From an uncultured Alphaproteobacteria bacterium (GTDB lineage: Bacteria; Pseudomonadota; Alphaproteobacteria; Methylaequorales; Methylaequoraceae), in NCBI GenBank assembly GCA_902530985.1, contig CACACI010000013.1, positions 1 to 32,223 of the forward strand: a stretch of DNA of 32,223 nucleotides, in the 5' to 3' direction. The position numbers and the translations under genes were made by a program. The notes beneath the pieces are model-generated. The model was not told where the DNA came from, did not search any database, and was given only the letters and a program-made list of their open reading frames with translations. Each line of letters opens with the position of its first letter. Positions within the stretch are counted from its first letter, which is position 1. Shown in pieces: positions 1-9,490 of this stretch.

Positions 1-1
1 T

Positions 2-1453
2 TTTTATCATTTAGCAAATACTTCATCTTCCAAAACAAAAGATATCCTAATATGTATCTATGGAGCCTTATATAACGAATTTATGGCTATTGTATGCAAT
101 CTAAATATAATTAAATCAAAGAAAAGAATTAGTTATAATTCTATTATTCATGGACAAAAACCAAGAATCTTAAATAATTTGATTCAAAATGATCGTATTT
201 ATCCACAAATATTAAATACACTCAAAAATGGTTTGTCAGAGAATCAAATCAAGAAATATCTAAGATATTCTAAATATTTTTTTTCACGAAAATTTCCTTC
301 AAGTTATCCTTTGGAGTGTGTTGATTTGAAAAATGATATTATTTGCATACATACGGGCGAATTAATAGAAAAAAACTTAAATACAATATCAGAAAAAGTT
401 TTTTATATTCCTTTGACAGAATGGTTTCATCCTATAGATGAAAATTTCTATTTTTTAGAAAAAACAAAAATATCAGAAATTAAGAATTCAATTATTTCTA
501 TTGTTATTGGAGTCTTGAAAGCTTTCAATATTAAATATTTAAATGCTACTAAGTATTTAGACGATTTTATATTTGAATTACTTATTAATACAAATAAGTA
601 TATTGGAGATATTCTTAAAAAAAAAAAAACTCCCCTTAAGTTATGGACTGGAAGTGGTGGAGCCATAACAACCAGAGTTTTGAGATTAACTTCATCCTTA
701 AATAATGGTTATGTGGTAGGTCATGATCATTCACACGGACAAGGTGCATTTGAGAATCTAATCAATTCTTTGATTGAAATTCCTTTTCTGAATGAATTTA
801 ATACTAGAACTGTTGTTCAAAAAAAAATGTTGGAAGTAGAATCAAAGAAAAGTTTTCTAAATACAAGTTCAACAGAAATTAGAATTCTAAATGATAAAGA
901 AAAGTTTAAAATCAGAAATATATCCAAAATAAGGGATAAACAAAAAATTATGCTTGTAAGTTCATTATATAATTTAGACGGTTCACTTTTAGATCCTCTT
1001 CCGTTTGTTCCAGTGATGCTTGACTGGGAACTAAGGACATTTGCGCATTTAAATAAAATTGGATTTTCAATGATTTACAAACCTCACCCTGAGTCAAAAA
1101 TTGATGTTAGTAGTTATTTTTTAAAAGAAGGATATGAGGTTGCTGATAAAAAGTTTGAAGATATATTTAATAATATGGGTGGGTTGATTTTTGGTGTGCC
1201 CAATCAAACATCTTTTTTTAATGCTCTAAAAACTGATATTCCTATTGTCTTAGTGGATCTTGGTTTTAAGCAATGGAATAAAGAAGCACTTAAATTGATA
1301 AAAAAAAGGGCGGGTTTCGTCCCAACAAAATTTAATAAAAGCAATAGAATCATCTTTGATAAAAAAATTCTTGAACAACAAATTAAATATTCTCAAAGAT
1401 TAAATGATTTGTCTTTTGCAAAAAAGTTTTTTTTCCCGAATTTAATTAATTGA
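2..1453 (+). CDS. 5'-truncated CDS, putative GT-B-like/surface glycan biosynthesis protein (conserved hypothetical)
   Basis: The frame of the 83..1453 ORF is open to the left edge with no stop (reads ...YHLANTSSSKTKDILICIYGALYNEFMAIV...), so the ATG at 83 is probably internal. The C-terminal part (GVPNQTSFFNALKTDIPIVLVD) is GT-B-like, and it sits in a glycan locus. Confidence 0.7.
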   Translation, partial: FYHLANTSSSKTKDILICIYGALYNEFMAIVCNLNIIKSKKRISYNSIIHGQKPRILNNLIQNDRIYPQILNTLKNGLSENQIKKYLRYSKYFFSRKFPSSYPLECVDLKNDIICIHTGELIEKNLNTISEKVFYIPLTEWFHPIDENFYFLEKTKISEIKNSIISIVIGVLKAFNIKYLNATKYLDDFIFELLINTNKYIGDILKKKKTPLKLWTGSGGAITTRVLRLTSSLNNGYVVGHDHSHGQGAFENLINSLIEIPFLNEFNTRTVVQKKMLEVESKKSFLNTSSTEIRILNDKEKFKIRNISKIRDKQKIMLVSSLYNLDGSLLDPLPFVPVMLDWELRTFAHLNKIGFSMIYKPHPESKIDVSSYFLKEGYEVADKKFEDIFNNMGGLIFGVPNQTSFFNALKTDIPIVLVDLGFKQWNKEALKLIKKRAGFVPTKFNKSNRIIFDKKILEQQIKYSQRLNDLSFAKKFFFPNLIN

Positions 1454-1649
1454 AACGATTGGAATAAAACTGATAATATAATTGATTATTCAAGGGTAGG
1501 AAATATTGAAAATATTTGATATGTTAAATATTTTGAATTTAGTCTTCTAATCAAAAAAAATTAAAGATTAGGAATCTGCAAGGCCCTTTCTTTTTCTAAT
1601 TTTTAAAAAATTTAGAATTATAGATACAATGATTTGATTGACTTTGTTA

Positions 1650-3440
1650 ATGATAAAAAACTCTAATCTCCCTCTATTTTCATTCTTTTGGCATAAAAAA
1701 GCTAAACTCTCCACATTTAAAATACTTAATGAGAAACATTCAGGAGAAAATAATTTTTTTCATTATTTAAATATAAAACCTCAGCCAAGAATTATATCCT
1801 CAGGAAATGTTGTAAAAATTATAATAGGATCCCCTATTATTAATCAAAAAATTAATTCTAATATTCCTAATGATTATTTTTTTAAACTAACAAAATTAAA
1901 AGATTTGAATGGTGAGTTTGTAATTATTCTTATTGATAAAACTAATGAAAAAGTTTTTATAGCTAATGATAGATTTTCTAGTATACCCCTATACTTTTGC
2001 AACAATTCCGAATTCTTTTTCTTATCAACTTCATATTACGAAGTAATTAAAAGATTAAAAGAAAAGAATTTATTTAAGATGATAAATGAAAACTTTTTTG
2101 AATATATTTATTTTCAAAGACTATTAGGAGATAAATTATATGATAAAAAATCATTTTTTCTCAACTCATCCTCTTTGTTAGAGGTTTCTAGATCAAATTT
2201 TTCGCAAAAATATTATTGGAAACCGTGCTTTACAAAAACTTCTTTAAGTAATCAAGAATTGATAAACAAAATGTGCAATCTCATGGAAAATACTGTAAAA
2301 AAGAAAACATCTGACAAACAGAGTTTTGGTCTATTTCTTAGTGGTGGATTTGATAGTAGATCAATTGCGATAAGCTCTAAAAAAAAATTAAAATGCATAA
2401 CATATTCATTTATGGATAATTATGAAGTAAATTGTGCAAGAAGGGTTGCAGAAAGTTTGGGTCATGATTTTTACTTCCACGGAATTCAGAAAAATCTATT
2501 TTCTAAAAATTTAGAAGAATTAAATCTTCTCTGCCAAGGAATGTTTACAATTGATAATGCACTTTTTATCGACCCTGTTAATTTTAAAAAATTAAATATA
2601 GATGTAATGCTTAATGGTCATGGGTTTGATTATCTTTTTCAAGGAATGTATCTACCATCAAAATTCATCAAAATTTTTGGAAGCTCAACTTTCTTTAAGA
2701 GTTTATCAAGTTATAACAGTGATATATCACTTCAGTTTATGAAAGAAATATCATTTCGATTAAAATATGTTGATATTTTTGGATTATTAATTAACAACAA
2801 AAAAAAACTATTTAATGAGAGGCTTTATAATTCATGTAAAGAAATCGAAGAAAATTGTAAAATGTTGTCCGATGATCGAGAGGATATTTGGGAATATTTC
2901 TTAATCCATAACATTGGGCGACATTATTCTCAACCAAATCTACTAAGTCAAAGGATAAATGTTGAATTAAGAACACCAATCTTTGAAAATGAGATATTTA
3001 ACTTTTACCTAAGTTTATTACCAACTCATAGACTGTCATCAGAAATTTTTAGAAGATCTTTATTAAAACTCAATAAAAAAACAGCGATGATAGAAAGTGG
3101 TAATTACGGAATTGCATTATCAGCTTCTTCAACATATAAGACTTATAGATTAATTAAAAGGAAACTACTTAGACACTTGACTGGTAATAAAAGTTATAGA
3201 ACACCTTATGCTGAAGATAGAACTTGGCCAGATAGAGATAGATACATAGATTCTGACCAAAAATTTTTAAAAGAGATAGAAAATTCAATTAATTCTGATT
3301 TGTTGAAAGATACGCTTAATTATTTTGACTGGAAGAAAGTAAGTGATCTATTTGAGAGGTATAAAATGAAAAAAATTGATTCCGTTGGTGGATTCTTTAT
3401 TTCACTCTTAACTTTAAAAAAATTTTTAGAAAGAATTTAA
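1650..3440 (+). CDS. asparagine synthase-like protein lacking the N-terminal catalytic Cys (SGGFDSR-type)
   Basis: ATP-pyrophosphatase motif FGLFLSGGFDSRSIAI. The N-terminal Ntn-like region is degenerate (LNGEFVIILIDKTNEKVFIANDRFSSIPLYF) with no MCGI start. The ORF track starts at TTG 1638; ATG 1650 is 4 codons downstream. Confidence 0.85.
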   Translation: MIKNSNLPLFSFFWHKKAKLSTFKILNEKHSGENNFFHYLNIKPQPRIISSGNVVKIIIGSPIINQKINSNIPNDYFFKLTKLKDLNGEFVIILIDKTNEKVFIANDRFSSIPLYFCNNSEFFFLSTSYYEVIKRLKEKNLFKMINENFFEYIYFQRLLGDKLYDKKSFFLNSSSLLEVSRSNFSQKYYWKPCFTKTSLSNQELINKMCNLMENTVKKKTSDKQSFGLFLSGGFDSRSIAISSKKKLKCITYSFMDNYEVNCARRVAESLGHDFYFHGIQKNLFSKNLEELNLLCQGMFTIDNALFIDPVNFKKLNIDVMLNGHGFDYLFQGMYLPSKFIKIFGSSTFFKSLSSYNSDISLQFMKEISFRLKYVDIFGLLINNKKKLFNERLYNSCKEIEENCKMLSDDREDIWEYFLIHNIGRHYSQPNLLSQRINVELRTPIFENEIFNFYLSLLPTHRLSSEIFRRSLLKLNKKTAMIESGNYGIALSASSTYKTYRLIKRKLLRHLTGNKSYRTPYAEDRTWPDRDRYIDSDQKFLKEIENSINSDLLKDTLNYFDWKKVSDLFERYKMKKIDSVGGFFISLLTLKKFLERI

Positions 3441-3441
3441 A

Positions 3442-5184
3442 ATGTGTGGAATTTTTGGATTTTGGTTAAAAAGAGAGTTAAACGAATTAGATATTAAAAA
3501 CGGAAAAAAATGTACCAGTTATTTAAATCATAGAGGACCTGATGGAATTGGATTTAATTATATCAAAGATAAAGGTCTTTTTATAGGCCATACAAGACTT
3601 TCAATTTTAGATTTATCAGTAAATGCGACTCAACCAATGATGAAGCATAATATGATTATTTCATTTAATGGTGAAATATATAATTATCTAGAGTTAAAGA
3701 AATTTTTAATAACAAAAGGTTATAGCTTTTTTTCTGAGAGTGATACAGAAGTATTATTATCTTCATTTGATTATTGGGGTTTAGACGCTGTTAAAAAATT
3801 TGATGGAATGTTTGCCATTGCTTTATATAGAAATAAAAGGCTATATTTAATTTCAGATAATTTTCTTGAAAAGCCATTATACTACTCACAAAGTAGAACT
3901 GGAATTTACTTTTCTTCGGAACCTCAAAACTTGGTTTTTTTACTTAAATTAAAGAAAAAAATACATAACATAAATACTTTTATTTCACTTGGTTTTTACG
4001 AAAATGGGAAAACAGGTTATGAATCTTTGGACTCTTTACCTCAATCATCAATAATAGAATTTTCTAGTGATGGAAAAAAAAAAATGAGAAAATATTGGGA
4101 AATTCCATTATTTAATAACCCAACAAATAAAAATTTGAAAAATCAGTTTCTAGATGAATTTACTGAAACATTGATTACTTCAATAAAAAGAAGACTAAGA
4201 TCTGATGTTAATGTAGGTTTATTTCTATCATCTGGTTTAGATTCTACATTGATTGCAACATTGCTAAAGTTTGAATTAAAGAAAGATATAGATACATTTA
4301 CTTTCTCTTTTCCAGGAACATACGATGAAAGCATTGAAGTAGAACAATTTTGTAAATACCTTAAATTGAATAATAAATTATTTAAGCCACAAAAATTAAA
4401 TTCATTTGATGAAAAGTTACTACTACAAATATTTTCATATCCTAATGATAATTCAACATCTATATCTATTAAAAGAATGTGTAATAAAATTAAGAAAAAC
4501 TATAAGGTAATGTTGTCTGGTATTGGTGGAGATGAATTAACCCTTGGTTATAATAAATATCAATTCATAAAAAAATATGATTTTTTATACAGAAATTCAA
4601 CTTTTACAAATTTTTTAATTAATTCATTAAATTTAACTAAAATAAAAGGAAAGAAGATTGATTTATTTAAATATTATTTTGGTGGCAATGATTCATGGAA
4701 GTTAATTGCTTTGAAAAATGGAAACAGTCTTAAAAAACACAAAAAAGATTTTGACAATATTAATTTGAAAATTAATAGTAATTCAAAAAACTTTTTAATT
4801 AAACTTTTTGAATTTGATGTTCACCAAACTCTTCCATACAGCTATTTATCTGCAATTGATAGAGGTAGTATGAATGAAAGTGTTGAAATAAGGTCACCGT
4901 TTTTAAACAAAAAATTATTTCAGAAAATCAATGAAATAAATCCAAGCTTTTTAGTGTCAAACCAAAAAATAATTTTTAGAAGAATTCTAGAGAGATATTT
5001 ACCAGCTAAATTAATCAAGAATCAAAAAAAAGGTTTTATAAAACCAGTTAACACATATAGCAAAGGTAATTTAAAGTTAAAAAAAGAACTTAAAGTGTAT
5101 TACAATGATTTTATAAATGAAACAGATTATAATTCTTCAAAAATTTTATCTCGACTAAATTTAATTAATACTTTTTTTGATTAA
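3442..5184 (+). CDS. asnB: asparagine synthase (glutamine-hydrolysing) family protein
   Basis: MCGIFGFW N-terminus (Cys2), RGPDG, SFNGEIYNY, SSGLDST PP-loop, IRSPFLN. Starts 1 bp after the previous gene. Confidence 0.92.
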   Translation: MCGIFGFWLKRELNELDIKNGKKCTSYLNHRGPDGIGFNYIKDKGLFIGHTRLSILDLSVNATQPMMKHNMIISFNGEIYNYLELKKFLITKGYSFFSESDTEVLLSSFDYWGLDAVKKFDGMFAIALYRNKRLYLISDNFLEKPLYYSQSRTGIYFSSEPQNLVFLLKLKKKIHNINTFISLGFYENGKTGYESLDSLPQSSIIEFSSDGKKKMRKYWEIPLFNNPTNKNLKNQFLDEFTETLITSIKRRLRSDVNVGLFLSSGLDSTLIATLLKFELKKDIDTFTFSFPGTYDESIEVEQFCKYLKLNNKLFKPQKLNSFDEKLLLQIFSYPNDNSTSISIKRMCNKIKKNYKVMLSGIGGDELTLGYNKYQFIKKYDFLYRNSTFTNFLINSLNLTKIKGKKIDLFKYYFGGNDSWKLIALKNGNSLKKHKKDFDNINLKINSNSKNFLIKLFEFDVHQTLPYSYLSAIDRGSMNESVEIRSPFLNKKLFQKINEINPSFLVSNQKIIFRRILERYLPAKLIKNQKKGFIKPVNTYSKGNLKLKKELKVYYNDFINETDYNSSKILSRLNLINTFFD

Positions 5185-5213
5185 AAATAGAATAAGATAT
5201 TATCTGATTGTTA

Positions 5214-6281
5214 ATGAAAAAAATAAACATATTATCACCGGGATTTGAAACACCTAACGGATCTGCTTTTCTTTTTCCGCTGATTATTTTTAGTAAACAA
5301 CTTAAGAGTCATGGAATAAAAATTAATATTTATTCTAAACTGGACTCTAGGATTTTTGATGCAGACATAATTGGAGTTGATAGTAAATTCCACAAATATT
5401 TATGGTCTCATGATGAAGATACTATATATAAAAATTTATCTATTTTAAAAAAAAATTGCGGATCATTAATTTATTTTGATACTACTGACAGTACAGGTAA
5501 TTTACAAACAGAGGTATTTAATTATGTAGATTTATATTGTAAAGGGCAAATTCTAAAAAATAGAAATAAATATTTAGAACCTTTTTATGGTAATAGAATA
5601 TTCTCAGATTTTGCTTATAAAAATTTTAAAATAAAAGATAAATTTCCAGAGTATTCTAAACCACTTACAAATAAAAATGATTTAAAGAAATTACAAGTTT
5701 CATGGAATACTGGTTTGGCTGATTATTCTCCGTTTGGTCCTTCTCTAATGAAAATGTATAGATATTTTCCTATTAAAAAATTTCTTTCATTTAAAAATAT
5801 TAAAGTTATTCAAAAGAAGGATATTCTACATGCTCGATTTGGTGATAATTATTCGAAGAATTCAGTTGCTTGGCAAAGAAAAAAGATATCTATTTTGTTA
5901 AAAAATATTGAAAACAGAAAAATATCTAGATTAAAATATTTTTCTGAGTTGAAAAGAACTAGAATTTCAATTTCACCATTTGGTTGGGGTGAAATAACGT
6001 TGAAAGATTTTGAATCATTTCTTTGTAATGCAATTCTATTTAAACCATCAATGGAACATTTAGATACTTGGCCAAACTTTTTTATCCAGGATAAAACATA
6101 TGTCCCATTCTCGTGGGATCTATCTGACTTTATTTCAAAGTTATCTGATTTAGAAAAGAACTACCTGAACTTTTTAGATATTGCAATTAATGGAAGAAAA
6201 AATTATTTAATTTATGCTAGTAAATCTGGCGAAGAAAAGTTTACTCAACATTTCTTGGATATATTACATTGTGTTAATTAA
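5214..6281 (+). CDS. putative glycosyltransferase (GT-B-like)
   Basis: C-terminal ISPFGWGEITLKDFESFLCNAILFKP... resembles GT-B donor-site segments. ATG 5214 preferred over the ORF-track TTG 5208. Glycan-locus context. Confidence 0.65.
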   Translation: MKKINILSPGFETPNGSAFLFPLIIFSKQLKSHGIKINIYSKLDSRIFDADIIGVDSKFHKYLWSHDEDTIYKNLSILKKNCGSLIYFDTTDSTGNLQTEVFNYVDLYCKGQILKNRNKYLEPFYGNRIFSDFAYKNFKIKDKFPEYSKPLTNKNDLKKLQVSWNTGLADYSPFGPSLMKMYRYFPIKKFLSFKNIKVIQKKDILHARFGDNYSKNSVAWQRKKISILLKNIENRKISRLKYFSELKRTRISISPFGWGEITLKDFESFLCNAILFKPSMEHLDTWPNFFIQDKTYVPFSWDLSDFISKLSDLEKNYLNFLDIAINGRKNYLIYASKSGEEKFTQHFLDILHCVN

Positions 6282-7353
6282 TTAACTTTATAACTTTTTC
6301 CCAATTCCTATAAACTTCTTCTTTTTTAAACTTTTTATTTAATGCTTTGAATGCATTCTCAGAAATCTTTTTCTTTAGTACAGGGTGTTTACTTATATAG
6401 CTTAAGCTACTAGATAAGTCCCGTATATTTAGACTTTCGAATGAAATACAAGATTCTTTATGTTTTAAAAACTCAAAAGCTGATTTCACTGAACTTGAAA
6501 TGATACATGGTATTCTGTAAGATATTGCTTCTAACAAAACATTAGGCATCCCTTCAAATCTTGAAGGTAGAACAAAAATAGATGAAGTTTTATAATACTG
6601 ATCTATATTTTTCTTTTGGCCATGAATGTATATAAATTTTGATGCAGAACAAGTATTTGATTGTTTTTTTAGGATTTCTTTACACTCTCCCTCACCAATT
6701 ATATGGAGTTGCCATCCATTCTTATATAAATTTGATAAAGTAAAAGCCTCGATTAATATATCAAATCCTTTTTGATAATTGAGTCTCCCAACAGCTAGAA
6801 TTATTTTTCTTTTTTTTAATTTTATATTTGAATTCACTATTTCTACATAGTTTGATAGATAAAATAGTTTATTTTTTTTAACAAAATTTATACTATCTAT
6901 ACAATTTTGCGAATTTGCTGAAACTTTTGAAGGGAGTTTGTAGCTAAAATATCTTAGGATTCTCCATATATTACCAATTTTTTGAATTTTAATATCATTT
7001 CTTTCAGATACTATTAATTTTTGATTAATACCTATACAGGAAAGGATTGTTAAAATGTTAGTTGTACTCAGGAAACTGATAATTCGATTTGGATCTTCTT
7101 TATTGATTATTCCTCTTAATTTAAAAATTAAGAATAGATAGGAAAAAACTTTAAGAATCAAATTCTTATTTACAACAAAATTAATATTTATTTGTTTTAT
7201 TTCCTTTGAAATTTCAAACTTTCCGGTATTACCCTTAAATAGGGTAACAATGATTATTTTGTTCTTTCTTTTTAAATAGTTTGCCATGTTTACTAAAACT
7301 TTTTGTGCACCTCCTTTTTCTAAGTCAGAAATTATAAAGACAATTTTATTCAT
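6274..7353 (-). CDS. glycosyltransferase family 4
   Basis: N-terminal SDLEKGGAQKVLVNMA; AVGRLNYQKGFDILIEAF; FVLPSRFEGMPNVLLEAI: classic GT4 motifs. Confidence 0.92.
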   Translation of the reverse strand: MNKIVFIISDLEKGGAQKVLVNMANYLKRKNKIIIVTLFKGNTGKFEISKEIKQININFVVNKNLILKVFSYLFLIFKLRGIINKEDPNRIISFLSTTNILTILSCIGINQKLIVSERNDIKIQKIGNIWRILRYFSYKLPSKVSANSQNCIDSINFVKKNKLFYLSNYVEIVNSNIKLKKRKIILAVGRLNYQKGFDILIEAFTLSNLYKNGWQLHIIGEGECKEILKKQSNTCSASKFIYIHGQKKNIDQYYKTSSIFVLPSRFEGMPNVLLEAISYRIPCIISSSVKSAFEFLKHKESCISFESLNIRDLSSSLSYISKHPVLKKKISENAFKALNKKFKKEEVYRNWEKVIKLIN

Positions 7354-8440
7354 ACTCTTTAATCACTTTTTTAGTAATCTTATCTGCTAAAAAATTCTGA
7401 GAATACTTATAAGCTTCATTTACTAACTTTTTTTTAAAACTTTTATCTTTAATTATCTTCATTATACTTTCGACAAACTCATTATGATCTTGAGCTTTTA
7501 CTAGGATCCCATTATCTAAATGAGAAATAATTTCAGCATGCCCACCACTATTGCTAGCGATTACAGGCACTTTAAGATTCATTGATTCAATGATAGTTCT
7601 TCCAAACCCATCTGCCAATGAGGTGGCCAAAACAATATCCATAATTTTAATCCATTTTTCAATAGGATATTTAAAGCCAAAGAACTCTACATTTTTTGTT
7701 ATATAGTTTTTTTTTAAATTTTTAATTAATTCTTCTTTGAGATTTTCTTTATCATTGCCAAATATACATATTTGGAAATCCTTATTAAGGGTTTTAAGTT
7801 TTCTTGCTATTTGGATTAATATACTTGGTTGTTTAATAGATTGAAGGTTAGCAAATACTCCAATTTTAATTATTTTATTTTTCTTTTTAAATTGATTATC
7901 TTCTTTTTCATACTTTCTATTTACTATAGTTTCAATTGGATTATAAATTACTTTAATTCTGGAATGATACAGTTTAGGAAAGGAATCTTTAACAAATTTA
8001 GAAATACAAATAATTTTTTTTGGTATTCTAATCAACAATTTTACTAATAAAGAACTTGGGAGAATTGTTCTTTGATGCCAAATAAATCTTTTTCTAAAAA
8101 AAACAGATGGTAAAATCCAGCTTAAATGCATTCTCATGTCATTCGTGTGTACACAATCAATTTTATTTTTTTTTAATATTCTAGTAATGAAAAAAAAATT
8201 ATGACAAATATTCCAAAAGTTTTTAATTTTTGATTTTGATGTTCCAACAAATCGGTTAAGTGGATAGTATCTATATTCTATATTATCCTGTCTTAATATT
8301 TCTTCAAGAATCCCTCTTTTATGAATTATTACAATAGGGTTAAATCCAATTCTTTTTAATTCTTTTATTATTATAATAGATGATTTGTGACTTCCTCCAA
8401 AAGAATCACCAATAAAAGGGAAGCAAATATTCTTTTTCAT
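7346..8440 (-). CDS. glycosyltransferase family 4
   Basis: GDSFGGSHKSSIIIIKEL N-terminus; SLADGFGRTIIESMNLKVPVIASNSGGHAEII. ATG at 8440 (MKKNICFPF) is preferred to the called 8482 start, which would overlap the upstream FkbM gene. Confidence 0.9.
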   Translation of the reverse strand: MKKNICFPFIGDSFGGSHKSSIIIIKELKRIGFNPIVIIHKRGILEEILRQDNIEYRYYPLNRFVGTSKSKIKNFWNICHNFFFITRILKKNKIDCVHTNDMRMHLSWILPSVFFRKRFIWHQRTILPSSLLVKLLIRIPKKIICISKFVKDSFPKLYHSRIKVIYNPIETIVNRKYEKEDNQFKKKNKIIKIGVFANLQSIKQPSILIQIARKLKTLNKDFQICIFGNDKENLKEELIKNLKKNYITKNVEFFGFKYPIEKWIKIMDIVLATSLADGFGRTIIESMNLKVPVIASNSGGHAEIISHLDNGILVKAQDHNEFVESIMKIIKDKSFKKKLVNEAYKYSQNFLADKITKKVIKEYE

Positions 8441-8441
8441 T

Positions 8442-9404
8442 CTAACATAATGGTGAAAGTAAAACTGTTCTTGCCCCACCAACCTTTGTTAAAATCTTTA
8501 CAGTACAATCATTTTTTAGATTTTTAAAAATACCACGATATTCTCCGTCACTTGGAATGACTTTAAAAGGATCTTTATTAACTAAGTTAGTTATTTTTTT
8601 AGTTCCAGTTATTGAATTAGAGGATATGAGGTTTGTGTAATAACCTAATTTAAACAATCTATTGAGTGTGTTCGAGAAGTTGTTGTTTTGGTATGTGGAT
8701 AAATGGGGCTCAAAACATATGTGAGGTTTTTTACTTCCAGATTTAATATAAGACATCATGCCTAAAATAATTTCATGCTCATGACCTTCCACATCCATTC
8801 TTATGAGGTCTGGTGAGAAAAATTTTTTGGATAAATAATTAATGCTAAAAGTATTAATTTTTCTAACTTCTCCAGTTAAAAACCTCTTGGATGAGCCCTC
8901 AGTATTAAGTGTATGAAGATTGGTTTGGGATGAAATATGGAAGTTTTTTACTGAATCTTTATTAGAAACAGCAGCATTTAAGAATTTGATTCTTTTAGTA
9001 TCAAGATTATTCAAATTAATATTTCTTTCACATAACTTGACGTTTTCAATTGATGGCTCAATTGCTAAAATTCTTCCGCTAGCTAAACTTTTTGCAAGAA
9101 AAATTGTGTAGTAACCTATATTTGCACCAATATCAAAAACCTTCATGTTTTTTTTTACAATTTGTTCTAAAATAAATTTTTTATCTCTCTCTCTAGTTCC
9201 AAATAAAATCAATGATCTTGATATACCTTTGTCATTAGTAAGGAGTAGCATCTTATAATTATCAACCTGTTTGATGATTGTTTTTTTTGAAAAAATTAAT
9301 TTAAAAGTTAAAAAATGTAAGTAATTCAAAATTGCCTTTAAAAGAATCGAAAAACCTCTATCTCTATAGATTTCGATAAGGCTTAAAATTTTTTTTATTA
9401 ACAT
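8442..9404 (-). CDS. FkbM family methyltransferase
   Basis: SAM motif MKVFDIGANIGYYTIFLAK; LIRMDVEGHEHEIILGM; CFEPH. Confidence 0.9.
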   Translation of the reverse strand: MLIKKILSLIEIYRDRGFSILLKAILNYLHFLTFKLIFSKKTIIKQVDNYKMLLLTNDKGISRSLILFGTRERDKKFILEQIVKKNMKVFDIGANIGYYTIFLAKSLASGRILAIEPSIENVKLCERNINLNNLDTKRIKFLNAAVSNKDSVKNFHISSQTNLHTLNTEGSSKRFLTGEVRKINTFSINYLSKKFFSPDLIRMDVEGHEHEIILGMMSYIKSGSKKPHICFEPHLSTYQNNNFSNTLNRLFKLGYYTNLISSNSITGTKKITNLVNKDPFKVIPSDGEYRGIFKNLKNDCTVKILTKVGGARTVLLSPLC

Positions 9405-9490
9405 TTTATTTTTTATAAATTTTTTTAAATATAGATATTATTTTATTTTAAAGTTATACAATAACAACATCCAATTCATTAGAGTGCATT

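Noticed and set aside
448-666. 72-aa minus-strand ORF
   Set aside because: Antisense to a well-supported CDS, low complexity, no family resemblance.
1485-1505. Possible ops/JUMPstart-like element (CAAGGGTAGGAAAT)
   Set aside because: Only a few bases match GGCGGTAGCGTG; not convincing.
4143-4334. 63-aa minus-strand ORF inside asnB
   Set aside because: Antisense shadow ORF of a clear AsnB coding sequence.
7829-8047. 72-aa plus-strand ORF
   Set aside because: Antisense to a GT4 gene; composition is the F/N/Y-rich reverse of A/T-rich codons.
8920-9111. 63-aa plus-strand ORF
   Set aside because: Antisense to the FkbM methyltransferase.
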